A DNA stretch of 64,000 bases from contig JAOPZA010000167.1 of NCBI GenBank assembly GCA_025964325.1, positions 1 to 64,000 on the forward strand, given 5' to 3'. A program made the position numbers and the translations under genes. Shown one piece after another: positions 36,765 through 48,334 of this stretch. How positions within the stretch are numbered: position 1 is the first letter of the stretch; each line of letters begins with the position of its first letter. The notes under the pieces were generated by a model. The model was not told the origin of the DNA. It saw only the letters and a list, made by a program, of their open reading frames with translations, and did not search any database. The stretch comes from Conexibacter sp. (GTDB taxonomy: Bacteria > Actinomycetota > Thermoleophilia > Solirubrobacterales > Solirubrobacteraceae).

Positions 36765-37838
36765 GTGGGCCCGAGCGCGACACAGTCGCTCTGGGCCGAG
36801 GCGTTTCGGGTCGAGCGGCGTGGCATCGACCTGCCGGCGGGGCTCGCGGGCGCGGTCGCGAGCTGCGCGCCGCTCGCGATCGGGATCGCGACCGGCCACG
36901 CCGCGATCGGCGTGATCGGCTGCTTCGGCGGGCTCAACGCCGCGCTCGGCGTGCCGCGCGGTCCCCTGCGGGAGCGGCTCGGGTGGGGGCTCGCCGCCGC
37001 GCTCGGCTGCTGCGTCTCGGTCGCCGTCGCGACGGCGGTGCAGCCGAGCCTCGTGGCCTCCGTCCTCGTCGCGTTCGTGCTCGTCGCGCTCGCGACCGCG
37101 CTGCGCGGGTTCGGCCCCGACGGCGGCCTGACCGGCTTCGTGATCGGCGCCATCTACACGATCGCGAACGGGATCCCGGCCGGCTCGCTCGACGTCGCCC
37201 AGCGCACGGGCTGGTTCGCGCTCGGGTCGCTGCTCGGGCTCGTGCTGATGGTCGCCGTCTATGCGCACGAGGCGCCCAGCCGCGTGGTGGCGCCGCCCTT
37301 GCGGCCGGCGTTCGGAGCGGCGCTGCGGCAGCTGTGGGCCACGTTCGCCGGCGACGTCGGCCTGCGCGCGCACGCGCTGCGGCTCGCGACGCTCGTCGCC
37401 GCGACGACGCTGCTCTACCGCGCGATCGACCTCGAGCACGGCTACTGGGTCCCGCTGACGGTCCTCGCGGTCCTGCAGCCGGACGAGCACGCCAGCAGGG
37501 TGCGCGCGCTGCAGCGAGGCGCCGGCACGCTCGTCGGCACCGTCGCGATCGCGCTGCTGACGGTCGCGACGGGCGCGCCGTGGTTGCTCGTGGCCGCTCA
37601 GGGACTGGCCGCGTTCGGGCTCTTCGCCCTGTTCGCGCGCGGCTACTTCTGGCTCGTCGTGATGCTGACGCCGACCGCCCTGCTGACGGTCAGCGCGGTC
37701 GACTACCAGGGCGTCGGGATCGCACTCGCGCGCGCCGGCAACAGCGCGCTGGGGATCGCGATCGGACTGACGATCGGCGAGCTGATCTGGCGGCTCGCCC
37801 CGCACCTGCCGTCGAAGACGCGCACCTGGCACGGCTAG
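36765..37838 (+). CDS. FUSC-family membrane protein
   Basis: 357 aa; two hydrophobic blocks and DLEHGYWVPLTVLAVLQPDEHASRVRALQRGAGTLVGT. Confidence 0.8.
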   Translation: MGPSATQSLWAEAFRVERRGIDLPAGLAGAVASCAPLAIGIATGHAAIGVIGCFGGLNAALGVPRGPLRERLGWGLAAALGCCVSVAVATAVQPSLVASVLVAFVLVALATALRGFGPDGGLTGFVIGAIYTIANGIPAGSLDVAQRTGWFALGSLLGLVLMVAVYAHEAPSRVVAPPLRPAFGAALRQLWATFAGDVGLRAHALRLATLVAATTLLYRAIDLEHGYWVPLTVLAVLQPDEHASRVRALQRGAGTLVGTVAIALLTVATGAPWLLVAAQGLAAFGLFALFARGYFWLVVMLTPTALLTVSAVDYQGVGIALARAGNSALGIAIGLTIGELIWRLAPHLPSKTRTWHG

Positions 37839-37870
37839 CCTTGAGCGGCCGGGCCCGGCGCCGGAGCGCC

Positions 37871-37900
37871 GGGCGCCGGCCGCCCCGGGCGCCGGCCGCG
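37871..37900. repeat. GC-rich direct repeat in a convergent intergenic region
   Basis: GGGCGCCGGCCGCCCC/GGGCGCCGGCCGCGGG, two adjacent copies, each internally self-complementary. Confidence 0.6.
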
Positions 37901-37981
37901 GGGAGCGGGCCACTTCGGCTCCTTCCCTCGCCGACTGCCCGTGCCCGCTCCGTCTCGAACGGGCCAGCCCCGTCGCGTCCT

Positions 37982-39577
37982 TCAGCGTTCCTCCCGGGCC
38001 CGTTCCAGCTGGCGCAGCTCGATCCGGCGGATCTTGCCCGTCAGCGTCTTCGGCAGCCCGTCGACGAACTCGATGCGGCGGGGATATGCGTAGGCCGAGA
38101 GGTGGTCGCGCACGTGCGCCTTGATCTCCTCCGCGAGCGCGTCGCCGGCGACATGCCCCTCCGCCAGCACGACGAACGCCTTCACGACCGAGCCGCGCCG
38201 CTCGTCGGGCGAGGCGACGACGGCGGCCTCCGCGACGGCCGGGTGCTCGAGGCAGGCGGACTCGACCTCGAACGGGCCGATCCGGTAGCCGGCCGAGATG
38301 ATCACGTCGTCGGCGCGGCCCTCGTACCAGTAGTAGCCGTCCTCGTCCGTGCGGGCGGCGTCCTTCGTGTGGAACCAGGGACCGCCGAAGTCCTGCTGGC
38401 TCTCCTCCGGGCGGTTCCAGTAGCCGAGCGGGTAGTGCGGGTTGCTGCGCGCCTTGAGGCAGATCTCGCCGCGCTCTCCGGGCGCGACCGGCCGCTCGTC
38501 CTCGTCGAGGATCGCGACCTCCCAGCCCGGCATCGGTCTGCCCATCGAGCCCTCGCGCACCTCCATGAAGGGGTAGTTGCCGGCGAGCGGATAGGACTCC
38601 GAGAGGCCGTAGTAGTCGAGCACGGTGACGCCGTACTGCGCCCGGAACCAGCGGATCGCCTCGGGGTTGAGCGGCTCCCCGGCCGAGCAGACGATGCGGA
38701 AGCGCTGCGGATAGCGCGTGCCGGCGTCCTCGATCGCCATCATCGAGCGCATCGCGGTCGGCGTCGTGAAGACGTTCGTGACGCGGTGGCGGGAGAGGAA
38801 GGCGAGCTGGCGATGCGGGTCGAAGCCGCCGTCGCGCTGCAGCACGACCTGCGTCGCGCCGTAGCGCCACGGCCCCAGCAGCGGGCAGATGCCGGCCGCC
38901 CACGCCCACTCCCCCATGCCGTGGAAGCGCTCGCCGTCCTGCACCTCGTGGCTGTAGACGAACTCCTCGTGCGCGAGCAGGTAGCGGTGGGCGTGGAGGA
39001 TCCCCTTCGCGAGCCCGGTCGTGCCGGACGTGTAGTAGAGCTGCGCGGGATCCTCGGCGGACGTCGCGACGATCTCGAAGTCGGGCTCGCCGCTCGCCAG
39101 CAGCGCGTCGTCGAGCACGAGCACGCGCTCGACGAGGCCGGGCTCGATCCGACCGGCGTTGGCGGCGTCGGTGACGAGCACCTTCGACTGCGAGTCGCGC
39201 AGGCGGTGGCGGATGCCGTCGTCGCCGTAGAGGACCGACATCGACAGCAGGATCGCCCCCGCCTTCCAGGTGCCGAAGAAGGCGGCCGCCGTCTCCGGCC
39301 GCGGCGGCAGCAGCATCGCGACGCGGTCGCCGCGCGTGACGCCGTGCGCGACGAGCACGTTCGCGAAGCGGTTCGACGCCTCCTGCAGCTCCCCCCAGGC
39401 GACCTCGCGGACGGCGCCCGCGGGATCCTCGTGGATCATCGCGAGCTTCTCCGGCGGGTGCTTGTCGCAGACGTCGCCCGCGATGTTGTAGCGGCCCGGG
39501 ACCTGCCAGCGGTGGGTGCGACACGCCACCTCGTAGGCGCTCTCTGGACGGGTTCCCGCGGTGCTCGACATCGTCAT
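37982..39577 (-). CDS. AMP-binding acyl-CoA synthetase
   Basis: LYYTSGTTGLAKGILHAHRY, DYYGLSESYPL, YWYEGRADDVIISAGYRIGPFEVE, LPKTLTGKIRRIELR. Confidence 0.88.
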   Translation of the reverse strand: MTMSSTAGTRPESAYEVACRTHRWQVPGRYNIAGDVCDKHPPEKLAMIHEDPAGAVREVAWGELQEASNRFANVLVAHGVTRGDRVAMLLPPRPETAAAFFGTWKAGAILLSMSVLYGDDGIRHRLRDSQSKVLVTDAANAGRIEPGLVERVLVLDDALLASGEPDFEIVATSAEDPAQLYYTSGTTGLAKGILHAHRYLLAHEEFVYSHEVQDGERFHGMGEWAWAAGICPLLGPWRYGATQVVLQRDGGFDPHRQLAFLSRHRVTNVFTTPTAMRSMMAIEDAGTRYPQRFRIVCSAGEPLNPEAIRWFRAQYGVTVLDYYGLSESYPLAGNYPFMEVREGSMGRPMPGWEVAILDEDERPVAPGERGEICLKARSNPHYPLGYWNRPEESQQDFGGPWFHTKDAARTDEDGYYWYEGRADDVIISAGYRIGPFEVESACLEHPAVAEAAVVASPDERRGSVVKAFVVLAEGHVAGDALAEEIKAHVRDHLSAYAYPRRIEFVDGLPKTLTGKIRRIELRQLERAREER

Positions 39578-39673
39578 CTCCCTTGCTCAGGTCCTGCCGT
39601 TCGGAGTCGACTCGATCCGGCGGCCGGAGTCAAGCCGCCGCGTACGCCGCCGCGACCCGTAGCCTCGCGGACG

Positions 39674-40816
39674 ATGACCGAGCGACCCGCGCCCGAGCGA
39701 TGGCCCCTGCGCCGCAAGCTGCGTCTCGCGCGGACCGGCGCCGTCGCGGCGACGCTCGTCGGCGCGGTCGTGTGGCTGACGAGCGGATCCGATGCGCCGC
39801 AGCCGAAGGCGAAGGCGGCTGTCGGTCGCCCCTACCTCGGCAGCGGCGAGCCCGTGACGCTCGTCTTCGGCGGCGACGTCCACTTCGCCGGCCCGCTCGA
39901 GGGCCGGCTCGCGGCTGATCCGAGGACCGCGCTCGGCGGCACGCGCGCGCTGCTCGCCGGCGGCGACGTCGCGGTCGTCAACCTCGAGACGGCCGTCACG
40001 CCCGGCGCCGCCTGTCCCGATCGCCAGCCGAAGGAGTTCGCGTTCGCGGCCCCGCCGAGCGCCTTTGCGGCGCTGCGAGGCGCCGGCGTCACGGTCGCGA
40101 CGGAGGCCAACAACCACGGCCTCGACTGCGGCCGCGCCGGGCTCGTGCAGTCGCTGGCGGCGGCGCGCGCCGCCCACTTCCCGCTGATCGGCGTCGGCGC
40201 CTCGGCGACGCAGGCGTTCGCGCCCTTCCACGTCCGGCGCCACGGGCAGATGATCGCCGTGATCGCCGCCACGCAGGTGCTCGACGACGAGCTGGCCGCC
40301 GCCTGGACGGCGACCTCGACACAGGCCGGGGTGGCCTCGGCGCAGGATCCGACGGCGCTGCTGGCAGCCGTCCGCAGCGCGCGCCGCACGGCCGACACCG
40401 TCGTCGTCTACCTCCACTGGGGAACGGAGCTGCAGGCCTGCCCGAACGCGCGCCAGCCGGCGCTGATGCAGGCGCTCGTCGCAGCCGGCGCGGACGTGAT
40501 CGTCGGCTCCCACGCGCACGTGCAGCTCGGCGCCGGCTACGCCGGTCAGGCGTTCGTCGACTACGGGCTCGGCAACCTCGCCTTCTACGCGACGGGGCCG
40601 CCCTCGACGGCCGCCGGCGCTCTTGCGGTGACGGTCACCGGCCGCCGCGTCGACGGCTACCGCTGGCGCCCCGCCCTGATCGAGGGCGGCGTGCCGGTGC
40701 CGCTGGAAGGGGCTGCGGCGACGGCCGGCCTGGCGGCGTGGCAGTCGCTGCGCGCCTGCACGGGCCTCGCGGCGACGCGCTCCGGCACCGCGCCGGCAGC
40801 AGCCGGCGGCACCTAG
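39674..40816 (+). CDS. CapA family protein (metallophosphatase-like)
   Basis: VTLVFGGDVHFAGPL, VVNLETAVT, VTVATEANNHGLDCG, VVYLHWGTELQ, DVIVGSHAHVQLG. Confidence 0.85.
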   Translation: MTERPAPERWPLRRKLRLARTGAVAATLVGAVVWLTSGSDAPQPKAKAAVGRPYLGSGEPVTLVFGGDVHFAGPLEGRLAADPRTALGGTRALLAGGDVAVVNLETAVTPGAACPDRQPKEFAFAAPPSAFAALRGAGVTVATEANNHGLDCGRAGLVQSLAAARAAHFPLIGVGASATQAFAPFHVRRHGQMIAVIAATQVLDDELAAAWTATSTQAGVASAQDPTALLAAVRSARRTADTVVVYLHWGTELQACPNARQPALMQALVAAGADVIVGSHAHVQLGAGYAGQAFVDYGLGNLAFYATGPPSTAAGALAVTVTGRRVDGYRWRPALIEGGVPVPLEGAAATAGLAAWQSLRACTGLAATRSGTAPAAAGGT

Positions 40817-40852
40817 CGGGCGCCGCCGGCGAGCAAGCTCGCAGTGCCGGCC

Positions 40853-42847
<1,995 letters not shown>

Positions 42848-42884
42848 CTCGCTCCTCTCGTGGGACTCCTGCCAGCCCTGGTTT

Positions 42885-43559
42885 CTACCCGTCCGCGCGT
42901 CTCAGCGGCATGACGGGCAGCACCGTGCGCCCGAACGTCGAGTTCGTGACGACCGCGAACGACGCGTACCACGCGGCTGCCGCCGTCGCGATGCCGAGCC
43001 AGCCGCCGAGCTTGACGATGCTGGTGTGGGCGCCGGAGTTCCCGATGCCGAGCGCGAAGAACGTCAGCGTCAGCAGCAGGAAGACGAGCGCGACCGCCGC
43101 CGTCGTGCGCAGCGATGCGACGAACATGTAGAGCGTGAAGATGCCCCAGGCGATCAGGTAGAGCCCGATCGCGTGACCGGCCGCGGAGGCCGGGACATCT
43201 CTCGCGAAGAACTGCACATAGGCGAAGAACGACAGCCAGAAGGCGCCGTATGACGAGAACGCGACGGCGCCGAACGTGTTGCCGTTGCGGAACTCCCACA
43301 TGCCGGCGAGCAGCTGTGCAAGCCCGCCGTAGGCGAACGCGAGCGCGTAGGCGACCGGCTCCCCGGCTCTGTTCACGAGGCCGGCGTTGAACATGCTGAG
43401 CACGAACGTCGTCAGCGCGAAGGCCGCGAGTCCGAGCGGGGCCGGGTCGGCGATCGACCAGCCCGGAGAGGCGGCAGCAACCGTCGGCTGGACGGTGCGC
43501 GGCGGTGCTGCGTCTGCATCCCGGTCGAAGCGACCGGGGGGATTGGCGGTGATGCCCAT
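42885..43559 (-). CDS. Acetate uptake transporter (GPR1/FUN34/YaaH family)
   Basis: ADPAPLGLAAFALTTFVLSMFNAG, GGLAQLLAGMWEFRNGNTFGAVAFSSYGAFWLSF. Confidence 0.9.
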   Translation of the reverse strand: MGITANPPGRFDRDADAAPPRTVQPTVAAASPGWSIADPAPLGLAAFALTTFVLSMFNAGLVNRAGEPVAYALAFAYGGLAQLLAGMWEFRNGNTFGAVAFSSYGAFWLSFFAYVQFFARDVPASAAGHAIGLYLIAWGIFTLYMFVASLRTTAAVALVFLLLTLTFFALGIGNSGAHTSIVKLGGWLGIATAAAAWYASFAVVTNSTFGRTVLPVMPLRRADG

Positions 43560-43673
43560 CTCCTCCTCCAATCGTCGAAGGTGTCCGTCAACTGGGTACC
43601 CGCCGCCGCGGGCGCGGAATCGGCAGCAGCGGTTGCCGCATGCGATCGGGTCCGGGCGGGAACGTACGGCCGC

Positions 43674-44210
43674 ATGGCCGACACCGCCCTGATCGTCATC
43701 GACATGCTGAACCCGTACGACCATGAGGACGCCGACGCGCTGGCCGCCGGCGTCGAGGCGATCATCGAGCCGCTCAGCCGGCTGATCGCCGGCGTCCGCG
43801 AGGACGACGACGTCGAGCTGATCTACGTCAACGACAACTACGGCGACTTCGGCGCGACGCGCGAGGATCTCGTAAGACGGGCGCGCGAGGGCCGCCGCCC
43901 CGACCTGATCGAGCCGATCGCGCCGCCCGCCGACTGCCCGTTCCTGCCGAAGGTCCGTCACAGCGCCTTCTACAGCACCTCGCTCGAGTACCTGCTGCGC
44001 CGCGACGGCATCGAGACGGTGATCCTCACCGGACAGGTGACGGAGCAGTGCGTCCTCTACAGCGCGCTCGACGCCTACGTGCGCCACTTCGCGATCCGCG
44101 TGCCGCGCGACGCCGTCGCGCCGATCGATCCGCGGCTCGGCGACGCGGCGCTGGAGATGATGGAGCGCAACATGCGCGCCGACCTGCTCGACGCGGCGTC
44201 GCGGTCCTAG
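43674..44210 (+). CDS. Isochorismatase-family cysteine hydrolase
   Basis: ALIVIDMLNPYDH, VKH-like PKVRHSAFYSTSLEYLLRRDGIETVILTGQVTEQCVLYSALDAYVR. Confidence 0.88.
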   Translation: MADTALIVIDMLNPYDHEDADALAAGVEAIIEPLSRLIAGVREDDDVELIYVNDNYGDFGATREDLVRRAREGRRPDLIEPIAPPADCPFLPKVRHSAFYSTSLEYLLRRDGIETVILTGQVTEQCVLYSALDAYVRHFAIRVPRDAVAPIDPRLGDAALEMMERNMRADLLDAASRS

Positions 44211-45124
44211 CGTCGTTTCTTGCGCTTGCGCCGCGCGGCGCCGCTGCTGCCGAAGGCGTCGGCCGCGTCGCCGTGGTCGTCCGACTCGGTCGGGCCGACC
44301 GGCGCGTGGAGCAGCTCTGGCTTGGCCGACTCCTCGGCGGCGGCCGCCGGAGCGCCGTCGCGACGGCCGCCGCGACGCTCCTCGGCGGCGCGCACGCGCG
44401 CCTCGCGCATCTCCTGCGAGCTCGGCCACGGGACTGCCTCTCCGCTCTGCCAGGCGGCCGGGTCACCGGTTCTCGAGCGGCCCGCGAACATCCAGGCGAG
44501 CGCGCCCAGCCAGTAGATCTGGACGATCGGGATCGGCACCAGCGGGATCACGAAGAGGACCGCGGCGATGATGCCGAGGTAGCCGAGGAAGCGTGTCAGC
44601 AGCCCGACGCGCATCGCGTTGAGCGAGATCATCACGAGCGCGAGCGCCAGCGCCAGCTGCGGCACGATGCCGAGGTAGCGGACGACGTTGTAGTCCCCCG
44701 AGGTCAGCACGTGCTTGGCCTCGTCGTAGGTCTGCGTCCCGTGCGTCGCGAAGTGCGCGAGCTTCACGCCCAGCACCACCTGGATCACGATCCCGATGAT
44801 CGCCAGCCCGACGCCGCCGATCCATGGCATCAGGCGCAGCCACGACGGCACGCTCGGGTTGCGTGCGCGCGTCGCGCGGAAGAGGAAGTCGAGCACGTAC
44901 GCGATCGCGAGCGAGCCGAGCAGCGAGGCCGCCGCGCTGACCGACAGGCCGACCACGTGCTGGTTGCGGTAGATCAGCGAGCCGGGCAGGTTGTCGGGCT
45001 CGTTCGAGAGCGACAGGATGCCCACGACGGCCGCGATCAGCGTGAAGAGCGCCGCCAGTCCGGCGAAGATGGCCGCGCGGGGGCGCTCGCGCGCCTCTGC
45101 CGACAGCTGGTCGTCGATCGCCAT
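44207..45124 (-). CDS. Conserved membrane protein with charged C-terminal tail
   Basis: 305 aa with about 5 TM segments; ends RRKRKKRR. Confidence 0.65.
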   Translation of the reverse strand: MAIDDQLSAEARERPRAAIFAGLAALFTLIAAVVGILSLSNEPDNLPGSLIYRNQHVVGLSVSAAASLLGSLAIAYVLDFLFRATRARNPSVPSWLRLMPWIGGVGLAIIGIVIQVVLGVKLAHFATHGTQTYDEAKHVLTSGDYNVVRYLGIVPQLALALALVMISLNAMRVGLLTRFLGYLGIIAAVLFVIPLVPIPIVQIYWLGALAWMFAGRSRTGDPAAWQSGEAVPWPSSQEMREARVRAAEERRGGRRDGAPAAAAEESAKPELLHAPVGPTESDDHGDAADAFGSSGAARRKRKKRR

Positions 45125-45215
45125 TGAGGCGCACATGCTAGTGCCCAGACCGCCTGGGAGGCGGCGACCCCGTCCTGTCGCCGCCTCGGAAGGGCCCGTA
45201 TAGACTCGCCGCGGG

Positions 45216-45662
45216 ATGGAAATCCGCCAGGTGATGACGGAGTCGGTCGTCACGGCTGACCCCGCGACGACGGTGCAGGAGGTGGCTGCGCTGATGCGCG
45301 AGCGCAACGTCGGCTCGGTCGTGCTGGTGCGCGACGGCGACCCCGTCGGGCTCCTCACCGACCGCGACCTGACCGTCTCCGTGCTGGCCGACGGCCGGGC
45401 GCCGAGCGACCGCGCCGGCGACCATGCCAGCTCGCCGGTCGTGACCGGCGGACCGGGGATGGACGTCGAGGAGGCGGCGCGGCTGATGGTGCGCCACGGC
45501 ATCCGTCGCCTGCCGATCGTCGACGGCGCGCGGCTGACCGGGATCGTCACGCTCGACGACCTCGCGGTCCGCACCGGCGACCCCGGCCTGGTCGCGCAGC
45601 TGGCGTCGCAGATCACGCGCGCGGCGCTGCCGGACTACTACTTCCACCAACGCGGCGGCTGA
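45216..45662 (+). CDS. CBS-domain protein
   Basis: Two CBS repeats: VRDGDPVGLLTDRDLT and VDGARLTGIVTLDDLA. Confidence 0.9.
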   Translation: MEIRQVMTESVVTADPATTVQEVAALMRERNVGSVVLVRDGDPVGLLTDRDLTVSVLADGRAPSDRAGDHASSPVVTGGPGMDVEEAARLMVRHGIRRLPIVDGARLTGIVTLDDLAVRTGDPGLVAQLASQITRAALPDYYFHQRGG

Positions 45663-45670
45663 GCGCGGGC

Positions 45671-46828
45671 ATGGCCGGGACGATCGCCGTCTACGGCGCC
45701 ACCGGATACACCGGCCGGCTGGTCGCGCGGGAGCTGGCGCGCCGGGGACTGCCATGTGTGCTGGCCGGGCGCGACCGCGAGAAGCTGGCGCGGCTGGCGG
45801 AAGCGGTCAGAGCGGACCTCGGGGCGCGTGGCGGCGGTGACGGCGCGGGCGCAGTCGCGACGCCGGCGATCGCGACGCGCGCCGTCGCCCTCGACGACGC
45901 CGCCGGCCTGCGCGACCTGATGGCCGCCTCCAGCGCCGTCATCGACTGCGCGGGACCGTTCGTCCGCTACGGCGAGCCGGTCGTGCGCGCGGCCGTCGAG
46001 AGCGGCACGCACTACGTCGACACGACCGGCGAGCAGAGCTACATGCAGCTCGTGCGCGATCGCTTCGACGCCGCCGCGCGCCAGGCCGGCGTCGCGGTCG
46101 TGCCGGCGATGGGCTTCGACTACGCGCCCGGCGACCTGCTCGCGCAGCTGACCGCGCAGGGCGCCGAGCCGCTGCGCGAGCTCGTGATCGCCTACGCGAT
46201 CCGGGGGGTCCAGCCGACGCGCGGGACCGCGCGCACGGCGCTCGGGATGGCGGCCGAGGGCGCGATCGTCTACGAGGACGGCGGCTGGCGCCGCGCGCCG
46301 CTGCGCGCCCAGCGCGGCCGCTTCCCCTTCCCCGACCCGGTCGGCCCGCGGCCGGTGATGCGCTACCCGTCGGGCGAGGCGCTGACGGTGCCCCACCACG
46401 TGCGCACCCGCAAGGTCACGACGCTCATCACCGTCGAGACGCTCGCCGGCAGCGACCTGGCGGCGCCGTTCGTCGGCGCGCTCGCGCCGGCCGTCGCGCT
46501 CGCGCTGCGCTCGCCGCTGCGGGCGCTCGTCGAGCCGGCGCTGGCGCGCCTGCCGGAGGGACCGTCCGAGGAGCGCCGGCAGTCGGCGCGCTTCACGCTC
46601 GTCGCGGTCGCGCACGGCGAGGACGGCCGGAGCCGCAGCGGCGTCGCCCGGGGCCGCGACGTCTACGGCCTGACCGCCGCGGCGGCCGTCCACGGCGCTG
46701 CGCTGATGGCCGACGCCGGCTACGACCGTGCCGGCGTCCTGAGCCCGGCGACGGCCTACGAGCCGCGGGCGTTCCTCGACGCGCTGGCGCCGTTCCTCAG
46801 CTACGAGCTCGAGCCGGCGGCGGGCTAG
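45671..46828 (+). CDS. Saccharopine dehydrogenase-like NAD(P)-binding protein (trans-acting enoyl reductase family)
   Basis: IAVYGATGYTGRLVARELARRGLPCVLAGRD, DCAGPFVRYGEPVVRAAVESGTHYVDTTGE. Confidence 0.85.
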   Translation: MAGTIAVYGATGYTGRLVARELARRGLPCVLAGRDREKLARLAEAVRADLGARGGGDGAGAVATPAIATRAVALDDAAGLRDLMAASSAVIDCAGPFVRYGEPVVRAAVESGTHYVDTTGEQSYMQLVRDRFDAAARQAGVAVVPAMGFDYAPGDLLAQLTAQGAEPLRELVIAYAIRGVQPTRGTARTALGMAAEGAIVYEDGGWRRAPLRAQRGRFPFPDPVGPRPVMRYPSGEALTVPHHVRTRKVTTLITVETLAGSDLAAPFVGALAPAVALALRSPLRALVEPALARLPEGPSEERRQSARFTLVAVAHGEDGRSRSGVARGRDVYGLTAAAAVHGAALMADAGYDRAGVLSPATAYEPRAFLDALAPFLSYELEPAAG

Positions 46829-47558
46829 CGTCCGCGAGCAGCTCGCGCAGCGGCGCCAGCGGGTCGCCGTCCTCGACGCGGCGCCCGTGCGGCAGCAGCC
46901 GCACGAGCGCCTCCGCCTCCTCGCGCAGATGCGCCGGCGCGTCGGCGGCGGCGATGACGACCACCGGCACGTCGACGGCGCGCAGCTCGGCGCGCGTGAC
47001 GGGCCAGCTGGCGAGCCCGGCGTAGTCGGCGAAGACGGCGCGGTGAGCGGCGCGCGCGACGGCGTCGGCGTCCGCCCGCAGGACGGCGACCGCCGCCTCC
47101 GGCCCGTCGTCCCGCAGCGCCTCCTCGAGCGCCGCGCGCTCGCGCGAGAGCACCTCGGTCGCGTCGAGCGAGAACTGATGCACCGGCGGCGCGATCAGCA
47201 CCGCGCCCCGCAGCAGGCCGGGGCCGTGGACCAGCAGGTCGAGCACCACGAGCGCGCCCAGGTCGGCGCCGCACGCGAGCGCGGGCGCGTCCGCGGCGAA
47301 CGCCTGGAGCACCGCGCGCGCGTCCTGCGCCTGCTCGCTGACGGTCGTCCGCTCGTAGGGCTCGGGTGCTCCGCTGGCGCCGTAGCCGCGACGGTCGTAG
47401 GCGATCGTGCGGGCGGTCCCGGCGGCGGCCAACGCGTCGCTCAGCGGCGTCCACGAGCGGGCGTCCGCGGCCATGCCGTGGACGAGCAGGACAGGCGTGC
47501 CTTCGCCGCGCACCTCGCAGGCGAGCTCGACTCCGGCACCCTCGATCGTCGCGGTCAT
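46797..47558 (-). CDS. Alpha/beta hydrolase
   Basis: TPVLLVHGMAADARSWTPL, AYDRRGYGASGAPEPYERTTVSEQAQDARAVL. Confidence 0.82.
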   Translation of the reverse strand: MTATIEGAGVELACEVRGEGTPVLLVHGMAADARSWTPLSDALAAAGTARTIAYDRRGYGASGAPEPYERTTVSEQAQDARAVLQAFAADAPALACGADLGALVVLDLLVHGPGLLRGAVLIAPPVHQFSLDATEVLSRERAALEEALRDDGPEAAVAVLRADADAVARAAHRAVFADYAGLASWPVTRAELRAVDVPVVVIAAADAPAHLREEAEALVRLLPHGRRVEDGDPLAPLRELLADASPPPARARS

Positions 47559-47595
47559 CGGCCCGGAGCGTAGCCGGTGCGGCCCGAGGGGTAGC

Positions 47596-47871
47596 ATGCA
47601 CTCCATGGAAGGTTTCGGAGGTCTCTTCGGCGATCCGGACGAGCTCCAGCGCAGAATGGCGGAGTTCGCGGATCAGATGCAGGGCGCGCAGAAGCTCGCC
47701 TGGGCCGACAACGCAATCAAGCTCGCCGTCGACCTGACGGTCGCCGCAGTCAACCGCGTCAACATCCAGGGCACGACGGAGGAGCAGGCGCAGCAGATCC
47801 GCAGCGTCATGGCGGTCGTCTTCCCCGAGGCCGTCACGCTCGTGCGCGAAGCGCGCGAGGGCCTGCAGTAG
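47596..47871 (+). CDS. Small conserved hypothetical protein (about 91 aa)
   Basis: MHSMEGFGGLFGDPDELQRRMAEFADQMQGAQKLAWADNAIKLAVDLTV...; start 47596 or 47605. Confidence 0.55.
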   Translation: MHSMEGFGGLFGDPDELQRRMAEFADQMQGAQKLAWADNAIKLAVDLTVAAVNRVNIQGTTEEQAQQIRSVMAVVFPEAVTLVREAREGLQ

Positions 47872-47886
47872 CGGGCGTCGGATCGG

Positions 47887-48240
47887 TCAGCTCAGCCAGG
47901 TCGCCAGCTCCTGCAGCGCGTCCGGCCGGACGTAGTAGTAGGCCCACAGGCCCTGCCGCTCGGAGTCGACGATCCCGGCCGTGCGCAGCTTCTTGAGGTG
48001 ATGGGAGAGCGTCGGCTGCGAGACGTCGAACAGCGGCACGAGCTCGCAGACGCAGACCTTGCCGGCGTGCTTGCGCAGCAGATCGACGAGCTGCAGGCGG
48101 ATCGGATCGCCGAGCGCCTTCGCGACCGCGGCCATGCGCGACGCCTGCGCGCGCTCGACGTCGGGGTAGACGACCGGCTCGCAGCAGGGCTCGCCGGCGC
48201 CCCGCTTGCGCTTCGGGACCAGTTCCAGAGCAGTGGACAT
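47887..48240 (-). CDS. arsR: ArsR-family metalloregulator
   Basis: ALGDPIRLQLVDLLRKHAGKVCVCELVPLFDVSQPTLSHHLKKLRTAGIV; CVC metal motif and N-terminal CC. Confidence 0.9.
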   Translation of the reverse strand: MSTALELVPKRKRGAGEPCCEPVVYPDVERAQASRMAAVAKALGDPIRLQLVDLLRKHAGKVCVCELVPLFDVSQPTLSHHLKKLRTAGIVDSERQGLWAYYYVRPDALQELATWLS

Positions 48241-48257
48241 GATCGAAGCGTGTCTAT

Positions 48258-48275
48258 TTGAATCACGTTTGTCAA
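48258..48275. promoter_or_regulatory. Candidate ArsR operator
   Basis: TTGA-atcacgtttg-TCAA imperfect dyad in the AT-rich divergent arsR/arsC intergenic region. Confidence 0.4.
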
Positions 48276-48334
48276 TGGAATACCTTCAGCTCGATGACGA
48301 CGACCGCCCCTTCCCGCGACCGGCCGGCGTAGCG

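Noticed and set aside
34893-39524. 1543-aa minus ORF
   Set aside because: Arg/Ala-rich off-frame translation opposite serS, thyX-like and FUSC genes; typical high-GC spurious ORF.
35453-40816. 1787-aa plus ORF
   Set aside because: Only the C-terminal CapA portion (39674-40816) is coding; the rest is off-frame or antisense.
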